Source of the DNA: Kwoniella dejecticola CBS 10117
Lineage: Eukaryota; Basidiomycota; Tremellomycetes; Tremellales; Cryptococcaceae
Length of the DNA stretch: 64,000 nucleotides
Assembly (NCBI RefSeq): GCF_000512565.2
Contig: NC_089302.1
Location: 62,001-126,000 of the forward strand
Direction: 5' to 3'
Shown here piece after piece: positions 23,591 to 34,136 of this stretch. Position 1 is the first letter of the stretch. Every line of letters starts with the position of its first letter. The position numbers and the translations under genes are program-made. The notes below the pieces were generated by a model. That model saw only the letters and a program-made list of their open reading frames with translations, ran no database searches and was not told the origin of the DNA.

Positions 23591-26264
23591 ATGGTCTCCT
23601 CTCTCCCTACCCCGAAGAGCAAGAGCAAGAAGGCCAAGGCATCGTCTTCGCAATCAAAAGTCATTTCCTCCGGCTCGACCGCAAGTTCAAACCCGCTCAA
23701 CCAAATAACTAGACTCGAATCCACTTTACTAGGCGAAGAATACGATCCGAATCCCCTCGTACCCCTGATAGCTCTCTCACGACATGATGATCCTCAAATA
23801 GTGCATAAGGCAGTATGGGCGCTTCATCGGGTATTCATTAAGTTTATCGCGGAGAACAAAGTCGGTGGACTGAACGGCGATCTCACATCTACGAGAAACG
23901 CCGCTACCTCGAGCGTCCACGACAATAGTATCGGAGGAGGGGATAATGATCTTGGAGAAGAGAGAGAAGTGAAAGCTTGGGTGCGAGAGAGATTATTGGA
24001 ATATATCGAAGTCTTAGGTGGATTGGTAAGGGATAACGAACCTGCTCTGAGGGTATGTCATCCAGCCTTTTTCTCTCTGTCGCATGGTGCTTGCGTTGAT
24101 GATTTAACTGATATGCATCCTTTGGATGATTAGAGCTCATCAGTCCCTCTTCTGTTCTCGCTCTTACCGCCTCTGTCGACATCGCTTCAATCGACAACCC
24201 CATTGATACATATACCGTATCTCCGATTGATCCTGGACCTCCTGTTCAACCCGAGACCCTCACTTCGAGGGGCAAAACCCAAATCATCTGGCGGCGGAGG
24301 GGGGTGGAAGATCGTCGAGGTCAACCAGGTTGACGAAGACGATGGTGTCTTACCCATAGATGTAGCTCAGATAGTGGTCGATGATTTTTGGGCGAAATAC
24401 GATGATATACGATGGGCATTTTTCAAAGAATCAAGGTGAGTCAGCTGTACCTCCCACTCTGCTCTTCTGTGATCTGAAGGGCATCGTCCGAACGAGGCTA
24501 ATAATTCATATTCGACTATGACCATGACCATGCACATGTAAATAGCAATTTCATTCAGAACGCCAATGGTGATCAATCGATATCGGACCCTACCAACCTC
24601 TTAGCTCAACTCGGTCCACTGGTCAACCTTCCTAAACAATCCGAAGACATAAACGCATTTTACATCCCCTCATTCTCCGAACCGCCCTCTCAGTCGTCTC
24701 TCTCGACCTCTAAACGAGCGAAGAAGAGCGCTAAAAAGGGTAAATTGAGGTATAAAGGTGAAATTGATGAACTACCAGCATGGATGAAGGAATATGAATC
24801 TGAAGGCTCCGAGTCTGAGGAGGAGGAGCCGAATCAAAAGGGTAAAAAGGGTACCGTTGGTGGTGGTAAGAGACAACGGGAGAAAGTATCGACCCTCTCG
24901 ATCCATCAATCAGTGTACAGTCTGCAATCGCACAAAACGCAATATACGAACCTGTGGGAAAACGTACTTAGTTATCTGAAATTGGATGATTTCTGGATAA
25001 GGAAGATCTTGGTTGGCCTGCACGGCGAATATGGGATAATGGGTCATTTCAAGCCTGAACGAAGACTTAGAATCGCGGATTGGCTGAGTACGCTGGTGGA
25101 TGGCGGAGGAGCGAATGCGATGTTGGGTATGAATGGGTTGTTTGTGCTCATGACTGAGTACAACTTGTGAGTAATCAAGCTTCTATCCTAAGCAACCTTT
25201 GATGTCGAGGACGAAAATTCATCGCTATTCTCTTCATACGCATCTGTATTTCTGCTGCTGCTCTCGTGCTTGGTATGATGTGCTGTGCTGACCTTCATGG
25301 ATATTGCTCAACAGTGAATATCCTCATTTCTACGATCGACTTTACGCCTTGCTCGACCGGAACGTCATGCACGTCAAATACCGAGCGAGATTCTTCCGAT
25401 TACTAGACACATTCTTGGCTTCCTCGTGAGTAAAGTATCTCTTTCCGCTTACCCAAAGAAGATACAGCCAGGCCCTGTGCTGACTTGCTTCGATCTATCC
25501 CCATTGCTCGCGTTTCTTAGGCTATTATCCTCTGCATTAATCGCTTCATTCATCAAACGACTCGCCCGACTCACCCTGTCCGCCCCTCCCGCAGGTATAA
25601 TCATCATCCTTCCATTCATCTACAACCTCCTGAAACGACATCCGGGTACAATGGTCCTCATCCAACGGCCCGATAGCGATAACAACATCCTGAAAATCTC
25701 TTCTACCCTGGGGAAAGAGGGGTATGTGGATCCGTATAACGCCGAAGAGAAGAATGTCTTGAAGACCCATGCGATCGATTCGTCCCTCTGGGAAATTGCC
25801 GCGTTGCAGAAACATTACTTGGCGAGCATATCGACGCTTGCGAAAGTCTTTGGAGAGGTGTTTACGAAGCCGCAATTTGGTATGGAGGATTTCTTGGATC
25901 ATGGATATGGGACAGTGAGTCTAAGCTTCAAGTTTACGTCTTTGTTTCTGTCAGACCGTCACATCGCAAGATTCTGCGTTTGATGGATCTGCCGCGACTT
26001 GGCCTGGCTTGATACAGTGAAGCTTCTGGAGCTGGAACGAGCAAAAGAGGAACGAGGGGTTTGTAGCTGACAATCAATTCCACGCAGCTATTCGACACGG
26101 AATCCAATAGGAAAATTAAGAACCCGCCTGCATTGTCGATGTTGATCGAGACGGCTGCAGCAGACACTCTGCCGGACTTGTTCCCTTGCTCAGCTGTAGC
26201 TGGTGGGTCGGACGAAGCAGTGGTTAAGCAAGGAGATATCGTCTCTGAGCTATGGGCGTTCTGA
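23591..26264 (+). CDS. NOC4: nucleolar ribosome-biogenesis factor Noc4
   Basis: Noc4, with Nop14, is needed for maturation and export of the 40S subunit. Six exons (23591-24052, 24134-24435, 24546-25166, 25315-25425, 25521-25914, 26088-26264) give 688 residues. The C-terminal CBF/Mak21-family domain is clear: HFYDRLYALLDRNVMHVKYR, then across an intron LLSSALIASFIKRLARL and PFIYNLLKRHP, the most conserved block of the Noc proteins. The N-terminus is Lys/Ser-rich (likely nucleolar targeting), and a Lys-rich plus acidic segment about residues 310-365 separates the two helical halves. The last intron (173 nt) is longer than most here. The exon ending TELWAF-like is a plausible natural end. It lies divergent from UBC7 and convergent with the membrane-protein gene. 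Confidence 0.9.
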
Positions 26265-26656
26265 GGAGGATCGGGACTCCAATTCAAATTCAATGTTCAT
26301 CACACTCGATGAAGATCGACAGTCTCATGTACAGCTTAGACATGTAGTATGTGCGCTGACAACGTGATTACTTTGAGACCATGATAAGACACACATGCAT
26401 GAGGTGCCATTACAAACAGTTGAAGTCGTAGCACCTTAGTTCCCGCAAACTCCATCGAAGTCCAGTGCGAAATCAGATTCTTGCCTGCAACAATTATGTT
26501 ACCGCCGACCATTCAACCCAACGAGCAACCCCCTCCCATCCTACATTACAACAGTGTCCTTTTTCTTGAAGGCTGTTCTGGATGCCACATATGATTGGTA
26601 CCCAAACTTTCGATATAAATCTTGTGTACAATTTGAGATTTGCAAGGGCTACAGCG
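26265..26656. other. convergent 3' flanks
   Basis: NOC4 (+) and the membrane-protein gene (-) end toward each other over these 392 bases. I see nothing else here. Confidence 0.5.
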
Positions 26657-27517
26657 TTAAGCCCAATCCAAAAAAGTCTGACCTTGATGTGTATGATACA
26701 TATACCACGGAGGCATGATCATACTTCCCGCAGGAACAATTGTCGATCTCTGCAATTCGTATCGAATCGGATGCACTACACATGTCGTTGTGCATGTACA
26801 GATCGGAGGAGGTGGTTGCCAGATTGTCATTTCGGTTGAAATGCCCATACCTATGGCGATGGGGTTATTCATCATCTAGAGGAATCGTTAGTCTCGTCAG
26901 CTCACCCACTTTATGTGTTACAGCATTACCTATGTGAATGGACTCACTCCATTTGTATCATGTAAGCTTTCGTCTTGTGGCTCTTCTTCTCCTCTGTACC
27001 ACCTGACCACCTTCCCCCAAAAATCATGATTGTCACTCCCCATCAACCTGTGATCATCCCTTCCCTCCATCTGATTTTTCCTGATTTGCTCGGCCTTGTA
27101 TCCGTATGGGATCCCACGCCAATCCCATACCTTCTGTCTGAGAGATAGTACCCATAGTCCCGAGATCGCTTTTGGACGATTATACAAATCGTTCGCTGGC
27201 CATGGACGCGGTGTAGGAACCCCTTCGTCGCATAGTCCAGGATAGACGTCCCTTGTTCTCAAGTGTAAGTGCATTTCGAGGTGCCATAATATCCATCGGG
27301 GTTTGTTCATTATTGCATCTCTGATTCGCCTGAACTGGTCGGTGAAGTAATGGGGATTGCACTGGATAAAGTATACGGGATAAGTGATGAGGAAGACGAT
27401 AGAGAGGAAGAGGAAGATGACGAATAAAGGTGGGATCAGGGTGAGGTATAGGTATTGTATGAGCGGTACGGCGAGGAGGAAGAGGATGATGAATAAGCAT
27501 AATTGGGTGTATGGCAT
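26657..27517 (-). CDS. hypothetical integral membrane protein
   Basis: I do not recognise this family. Exon 27517-26948 encodes two closely spaced hydrophobic spans near the N-terminus (LCLFIILFLLAVPLIQYLYL and VIFLFLSIVFLITYPVYFI) followed by a soluble Trp/Arg-rich part. It splices through an intron with a textbook GACTAAC branch site (26949-26874 region) to exon 26875-26657, for about 262 residues. The start given is the first ATG in frame, but the frame stays open upstream: an exon-like stretch to 27600, a likely intron, and a further open stretch to about 27860, without any ATG. The true N-terminus may therefore lie further upstream. No signal peptide, catalytic motif or known repeat can be seen. 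An ER or Golgi membrane location is likely but not shown. Confidence 0.5.
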
Positions 27518-28440
27518 TTTCGGATGCGTCGCCGTTGTCGTTGCTTTAGAGATGCTATTTGACCTTGTCCGCTGAGCTTGAGGAGAAGGATCCGGGTTTG
27601 TCTCATGAGACCAGATCCTGTTGAGGGTTGATGTGAGCTTGGATTCCTAGTTCTTCGTGACAATCTTGGATGATGAATATCTGGAGCGAAATGCGAGAGG
27701 TCGAGTAGCGGTTACCTTATTGGATGTGATGTGAGGTAAGATACCGGATGAGGGTTGGTTGAACAAAGAACGATGAGAAGGAAGAAGAGAGTGATGTATC
27801 TGAGGATGTGAGAGGAAAGAAGGAAAGGATGCAATTGTGTGTAAGATGTACCTCGTTTACTCCTTTCGCTTAAATGGTCCAAAGGAGGGTACGTGTGGTG
27901 GTGCGGGGTGGCGAACAATGATGTTGCGAGTTTGATCGGACAAGAAGAGCACTCGTTGATTCGGTAATACTGTGACGGTACTCTCTGAAGTGTATTGGTC
28001 ACAGACCTTCGAGGCGAGCGGTCCGTCCGAGGTATTGTTCAGCCTTCAATCGTCTCGATAAAGGCGGAGAATATGGTGCAGAATCAGTTGTCATAAGAGT
28101 AAGTCAATTTCATCGAGTACACAAAGCCAGTTCAGCACTGTTCGTTATGTTTAATGTTTAGGTTAGTCGCCACCAGCGTGGTACACCGCATCGCTCAGAA
28201 GTAGTCGTACCGGAAGGTAAGTCGTCATCCCTATCGTATTGGGTCATAAGTTTGAGTACAAGAATCTTCGCAAGATACCTAAAGCAGCGCCATCGTAAGA
28301 TTTTGTCCAATGCATGATCTGTATTCTACCGATAGGGATCAGCCGGCAGTCGGGTTCCTCTCCGCATCGTAGTGGCCTCTTTCTCCCCTGCAATGGTCCC
28401 ACGGTCTGCGCGCACCAGCGGATGATCGTCCTTTCCATCG
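27518..28440. other. upstream region of membrane-protein gene
   Basis: The part up to about 27860 may belong to the membrane-protein gene: it is open in frame through a GTAACC..ACTAG intron of 61-71 nt but has no start codon. From 27860 to 28440 I see no gene; this is the 3' flank of the FMN-enzyme gene. Confidence 0.4.
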
Positions 28441-30896
28441 TTACAACGTGCCTGACAGACCTCCGACACCTTCGACATAGCCTATAAAATCAAGAACGAA
28501 ACCTCAAGTCAGTAATCAAGCCTACAAAGATGAACATGAATGTGATAGTCATTTTCGAACTCCCTGGCGAGATACAGTTTGTCAAATGCAGTGGGCACCT
28601 CCAAGCCCTGTACTCACGAAGATGTGATTTCTTAATATCAGATATCTTGTTCACTCCGGCACAGTTCATGAGGATATCGAATTCTGCCAAGAGCGATTTC
28701 ATCACGTGTCGTACCCCCGCCTCGCCTGCTATACCCATGCCGAACACTACATTATATGACCGAACATCATTGAGTTTGGCACGAATCGTAGTTGTACCGG
28801 TGATTTTGTGGGAAGCTGACATACCGTATAATCTCCCGACTAGTACGGCTTTTGCACCTAATGCCAGAGCCTTTATTGATCATACGGTCGTACAGTCTAT
28901 GATCAGCTATCCGTGCCGGCCTTCATATGCATGATTGAACGGATTACATCGAGAATAGGAGCAAGGTATCGTATCGAGAGCCGCGACTTACCTTGAAAAC
29001 GTCTGCAGCAGATCGTATGCCAGAGTCGAATAGTATAGTACACTTGTCGCCGACAGCTGTGCAGCAGAGTCAGTCAATCCAGTGACCTTGAAGAATTGAG
29101 GTAATTCGGTAAAGCCAGACATACCGTCGACGATCTAGCAAGAAGCCAAATCGACATTGCTTGGTCAGCATAGCATTGTGAATTTTGCGATAAGCAGAGC
29201 GCTCTCACCTCGGGCAGTACTTCTAGACTACCAACAGCGCCATCCACCTGTCTACCGGCATGATTTGAGACTACGATCCCATCACATCCCACCTCTACGG
29301 CTTTTATGGCGTCGTCAGGATGTTGAATACCTTTCAAAAGGAATGGTCGACCGCCCGAAATTTCCTTCCACTTCTTGATCAGCCTGGATGACAAACATCA
29401 ATCCGCCTCAGTTCTGATTCAATAAAATCGCTAAGAGAGATGCTTGAACTTATAGATCAACTTACTTTGGAACTTTCTCCCAAGTATGCGCTTTTCCTAT
29501 CGTTCACATCGTACGGAGCTCAGTCAGCCAGTCTTCACCGGTACTCCACGACCGACGAATGACAAGGATAGCGACTGACCATGCCAAACGTTATCGATCC
29601 ACTTTTCACCAATCTGAGGCATGTCCTCTGCTTTCTCAGGATCAAGTCCAGCTTCTTTGATCCTCTTTCGAAACACTGGATCGGTCAACCCTATTTCCGC
29701 TCCGATACCTATAATCGGTTTCCTCAGCTATGTGCAGTTATCTTCACAAGGAATTGAAGTTGACATGCCTCGGTAGAACGCATAGTTGGAATTTGCTATA
29801 TCTTCGTGTCGCCTAGATAATGGCGACAATGAAATCAGTTTTTCTCGCTTTGCCTTATGCAGCACCTAAGACAGGAAATCACACACCAGGCTAGCTGCCA
29901 TGTATCGAGTGTCATGATACTGTCGTCCCACAACCGTTAACCTCTATACCCCTTCTTCGTAGATATGAATGAGGATGGAAGAGCGATGACCTACCACACG
30001 TCAAATCCACTGTCCCAGGCTCGTTGTAGTAGGCTATCTTCCAACTCTTCGTCATGCGGACAATAAAGCTACAGTAATCAAATAAGCTTCAGTATTCATG
30101 CTCATGTGGCTGTGAAGCATATCCTTCGTTGCCCCTTTCAGGCAGCTGCCAGAAGGGAACATGCTCACCTGGAAGAACTTCGGAGCAGTGCCTGCAGCTT
30201 TGGCTACGTCTTCTATAGGCTGACTTCCAGCCGTCGATAAACAATAAGGGATGTTCAACTCTCCTGCTACTTTTGCTGCGTTCAGTTCACCAAGCTACAC
30301 CACAATAATGCGATCATACATCGTTAGCGCTCGCGCCCAAACGGATGCAGGGACGATGGTATGGCACTCACAGGATGGTAGATCTTGTTGATTCCGATGG
30401 GAGCGAAAGCGATTGGCGCGCTGATCTTGTGACCGAACAGCTCGGTCGTTGTGTCTCTTGCCGTAGTATCTACTAACATACGAGGGACAATCCTCCATCT
30501 GTTCCCAATAATCAAAGCACAAGGTCAGTCACATCTCCCTAGATCACTGAACTGGAGAGACCATCCCATCAAATGCAATTCATGAAGTTTCGAGTCACCT
30601 GTAGAAAGCTGAAGTAGGCGGGTCGGAAGTCAGCCCACAGTGTATCTCATCATATGGATCTTAGACAAGCTCAGACACAGCTCACCTTCCCTGTTGGCTC
30701 GATCAGTCCAACCAAGCCCGGCATTGCAGCTGGCGTATAGCCAACCTCCTTTGCTCAATGTCTCTTTGGCAAGCTCCTCGAGCTTATCGGGCCGGGTGGA
30801 GAACTCGGGATGTGAACCTTTCTGTGATAAGAGGAAGAGCTCCTTCTGGTAAAGAGCGTAACTGGGTTCGCGTTCAGGCTGGATAGAAGGGTCCAT
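28441..30896 (-). CDS. FMN-dependent alpha-hydroxyacid dehydrogenase/oxygenase
   Basis: A member of the FMN-linked (S)-2-hydroxyacid oxidase family, closest in build to lactate 2-monooxygenase-like fungal enzymes; such enzymes oxidise lactate-type 2-hydroxyacids. Fifteen exons (30896-30686, 30608-30599, 30498-30372, 30294-30169, 30068-29995, 29919-29887, 29812-29769, 29708-29580, 29496-29466, 29383-29209, 29134-29125, 29056-28992, 28870-28825, 28746-28618, 28481-28441) give 416 residues. Family marks in order: SAPIAFAPIGINKIYHP (FMN loop), YCLSTAGS, MTLDTWQLAW, PFLLKGIQHPDDA (the family Lys), VSNHAGRQVDGA with the active-site His and Arg, and LFDSGIRSAADVFKALALGA. Two exons are only 10 nt, and the intron after 29769 begins with GC, not GT. 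No mitochondrial presequence or cytochrome b5 domain is present, unlike cytochrome b2. The last exon has an alternative (stop at 28490). Confidence 0.85.
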
Positions 30897-31318
30897 CTTT
30901 CTTATCTTTCTTCTTAAAACTTGCGAAGAAGGGGAGACTAGATATACAGAACTTGTCGATAGCTTGATCTTTGCTAAACAGGAGCGGAATTTATGTACAC
31001 GAGATTAGATACATTCATTCTGTGCAATCACGCGCAGACAATCGTCATACTGTATAGTACCGCATCTCTATCTCGACTATTTTTGCGCACATGCGCATAG
31101 GAGATAGAATAGACGTCATGGACATGTGAAGTGGAGGTATTACGTTGATCAACATTCGGCCTTTGGTCTAGTGTGTTTGTGGTCTGCATTCGTCCCCTCT
31201 CATACCCGCTTATAAGGACCTTTCATCTTGTCGACGGCGCTATGCGGATTTGTGTGGTCCAATATGGACCAGCTGGACCCAGTATTAGCGAGCATGCTTA
31301 GGGCAGCAGAAAGATGAC
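30897..31318. other. intergenic
   Basis: These 422 bases hold the promoter of the FMN-enzyme gene and the 3' flank of the esterase gene. I see no other feature. Confidence 0.45.
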
Positions 31319-32269
31319 TCACTCGGGTATGGTAAACTCGATCTCGCTCGGTGCGATACCTCTACCTTTGAAATCGGTTTCTAGTATAACCGAAAGTTTC
31401 TGCCAAAGGACATCATACCCTTTAGTAGACAGATGCAGTCCATCTCTGCGTTTCCTCAGATATTTCAGCTTTAGCGATCAGGTGTTGAGAGATAGTGACA
31501 GTTGTCGGACTTCGTATAATTTGCACTCACGTGAAATACGGTCTCAGTTTCTCACCACTTCCTCCGGCATCATCCAATGTCCCCTTGAACATATCAACCG
31601 TCCTTATCTTCCAATTGCCCTTTGCCGTCTCTGAGCTTTGCCATTTCTTTCCGATCTCCAAGACAGCTTCTGCGTATCTTTTCGTGTTCTCTAATACCCT
31701 CTGGCCGGCAAAATCCTCGTCGCCCATCATCTCGGGATATATAGGTGGAGGAGTGATCAAAACGATATTCAGCGGTCCCTTCTGATGGGCCACCTCGTAC
31801 TCCGATTCCGCCGAGGTCAACTTGGTCAGAATCGCATTCAGATTACTAATGTATTCGTCTAGGGGAACATGTTGGAGGAATTCGGGTAAGACGGAATCGT
31901 TCGCGCCAAACCATATTGTCACTAAACGTATTTCCTGAGGATTAGGGGATTCACCACGACGTAAGAGACTCTGATCGAGTAAAGGCAGGTAAAATCGCGT
32001 GTTGTATGCTCCTAATCCGCGATTCAAAACATCGATCGTCCGCCTGTAAGCCTCTGCATTCATGCACATCAGCTATAATGACGTCTTCAGAGATGGGCGC
32101 ACCAAGACGCACCCGAGAGCAGCGCGTTGAGCGACAGTGGTACATCCTGACGCGAGGTGATCGAGTCGCCCTGTCCATGATTCAATGCTCAGCTCGAATC
32201 GCAGCCTACCGCGAAGTGTTGGGTCTGACTCACCATCAGCACGATGGCATCTTGGATAGGTCTTGCCAT
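31319..32269 (-). CDS. IAH1: GDSL esterase, isoamyl acetate hydrolase type
   Basis: A small SGNH hydrolase of the Iah1 type, which in yeast hydrolyses acetate esters. Four exons (32269-32234, 32170-32113, 32053-31531, 31445-31319) give 247 residues, close to yeast Iah1 (238). The catalytic block I GDSIT (Ser15) is formed only by joining exons 1 and 2. NRGLGAYNTRF (block II Gly), TIWFGANDSVLPE (block III Asn) and DGLHLSTKGYDVL (Asp207 and His210, block V) follow. All four SGNH blocks are intact. No signal peptide is seen, so a cytosolic enzyme is likely. The segment between blocks I and II is shorter than in yeast, and exon 2 has an alternative donor, so about ten residues there are uncertain. 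Confidence 0.85.
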
Positions 32270-32716
32270 CTTAATCTGCTTGCTCACGAATGGGTTCCGC
32301 AGAGGAGTCGAGCTGAATATCAACGGTGAGGACGATATATACGTTTCACTGATGCTTTCTGAATGAGGGCCTCTCGGGCCGGATGACACCGGTTGATCAT
32401 TTAGCCGATTACACCAGAGCAATCTAGCGAGATTGCTCCGATGTCTGCAACGAAGGTGATGAACAAGCAAGACGTTCATGATGTAGTGTTGACAGAATGC
32501 ATATTCCGGACCCTTGCTGCTTCAAACGGTCACATCTTACCTTTCACAAACATCCCTGTTCAGATATCACTTGAGCTCAGCTTCATGCACAATCGGCCTG
32601 TCGACATCACCATGTGCATCGTGGTCTCTTCTTCAATATCTACCTTACAGAATACGAGCGCACGATAGCGCTCATTCAAAGGACAGAGTATCGAGCTCCA
32701 CGCGATAGATCTAGGT
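32270..32716. other. intergenic
   Basis: These 447 bases hold the esterase promoter and the 3' flank of the next minus-strand gene. No coding exon is seen. Confidence 0.45.
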
Positions 32717-34000
32717 CTAGCCGTCAATGTCGGCGTCATTTTCAGAGATAGCGATAGATCCAATTTTGCCCACACCTTCAGATCCCCTCCACCAAGTCTC
32801 GTAATCCTCGAATGTCATATGAGGCGCAAGCTTGGGCTTACCCGGATGAGCCTCATATTGTTCAATACTCGGTTCCAAAACGTAGAAATGATCAGCGTTG
32901 TTCGGATCGCTGGAATAAACCTCGTCTATCATCTCGCGGACCGCGTCGAACCTTTCATTGTAGACTCCTGTCAAGTGTCCCCACACTTTGCCAGGGATCT
33001 CTTCGAGGGTGCACTGAACCGTCGTTGACTTGTTCTTCGGCAAAGCATCGTATTTTGCGCGTACGGTATCGATGAAAGACATACTTCTCCTCTGATTTTC
33101 TGGGTCGATAGAGAACCCGCCAATCCCGGATAATAACGTCAGGTCGAATTGCGTTTCCGGGGACATGATCTGAACGGAAAATGTTCGATCAGATAGACTG
33201 TTTTCTTCAGTCGAACCAACGGTCATCAATTTCTTGGCGTCATCGAGCGTTATCTTAGTACCGTCCGCATCATGGATGGTCGCATATGCTCCTTTCCCGA
33301 GATAAAATACCGCATCGATATACCCTTTGCTTTGAACCTTTCCCGAAGCATACAACGCATCGGTCTCTCTCGTGTGTCGATCCCAATCTAGTGGTTTGGT
33401 CATGTCCTCCTGGACACGCTCCCAGTTGCGGACGTCATGGTGCTCTTTGGACAAATCAGGGTGGAGTGCAGCGTACTCTTCCTGCGGAGCCATCTTATAC
33501 GAGATCGATCTACTCTGGTCAGGGTACCTCTTGCTAAACGCTTCGTAGGCTTCAGCGAGTGACCTCTCCAGTATTCCAGCCGCTTTCCCGTGGTATGCTT
33601 TGGAGATCGAAGTCCAGGTCGAGCCTTTCGTATAGTCCACATCGTCTGGATAGTTGATTGGAGTATTGGCAGCTTTCTTTAAGATAGGAACCAAGTACTC
33701 CTTGTCCAATTCTTCCGCCAGCTCCCATGTTTCTTCGGAGGGCCCTCCGCCTCGGGGATCGTAAGTGCGTCTATTGAACCATCCTCTAGGGGCGGTATGT
33801 GGAAGGTCCCGGAAGGTCTCAAAGCCCGGTCCCATGAAGTGGGTGCTTGCGAGCTGGACCGTATTATTGCTAGGTACTTCAGTCTCCGTGGCGCCTAGGC
33901 CTGGAACCCCTTTCTTAAGCCTGAGAGACAGATCCGAGCTGGTCGAAGGAGGTGTCATACCCTGATCTTGCTCTTGTCCATGCGATGTAGGCGACGACAT
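32717..34000 (-). CDS. hypothetical protein, single exon
   Basis: One intact ORF of 427 residues that I do not recognise. It looks like a soluble, folded, acidic protein: a short disordered N-terminus (to about residue 35), then mixed alpha/beta sequence without low complexity. Notable stretches are GWFNRRTYDPRGGG (about 73-86), a Trp-rich ERVQEDMTKPLDWDRHTRET, a beta-rich core (GYIDAVFYLGKGAYATIHDA, FDLTLLSGIGGFSID) and a C-terminal FEDYETWW. There is no signal peptide, membrane span or catalytic motif I can name. The absence of introns and of Ser-rich filler sets it apart from its neighbours. It lies head to tail, 136 bases downstream of another orphan on the same strand. Confidence 0.65.
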   Translation of the reverse strand: MSSPTSHGQEQDQGMTPPSTSSDLSLRLKKGVPGLGATETEVPSNNTVQLASTHFMGPGFETFRDLPHTAPRGWFNRRTYDPRGGGPSEETWELAEELDKEYLVPILKKAANTPINYPDDVDYTKGSTWTSISKAYHGKAAGILERSLAEAYEAFSKRYPDQSRSISYKMAPQEEYAALHPDLSKEHHDVRNWERVQEDMTKPLDWDRHTRETDALYASGKVQSKGYIDAVFYLGKGAYATIHDADGTKITLDDAKKLMTVGSTEENSLSDRTFSVQIMSPETQFDLTLLSGIGGFSIDPENQRRSMSFIDTVRAKYDALPKNKSTTVQCTLEEIPGKVWGHLTGVYNERFDAVREMIDEVYSSDPNNADHFYVLEPSIEQYEAHPGKPKLAPHMTFEDYETWWRGSEGVGKIGSIAISENDADIDG

Positions 34001-34136
34001 GTTGTCTGTATTGTGCTTGCCTGCCTGTGTCGTGTAATCAGTATTTGTCTATTCTCATATAACATAGGATCTGTCGAGATAGTGGCGGATAGTGGTCGAA
34101 ATGCTGAGACCATTCTCTTATGTATACGTGAAAAGG

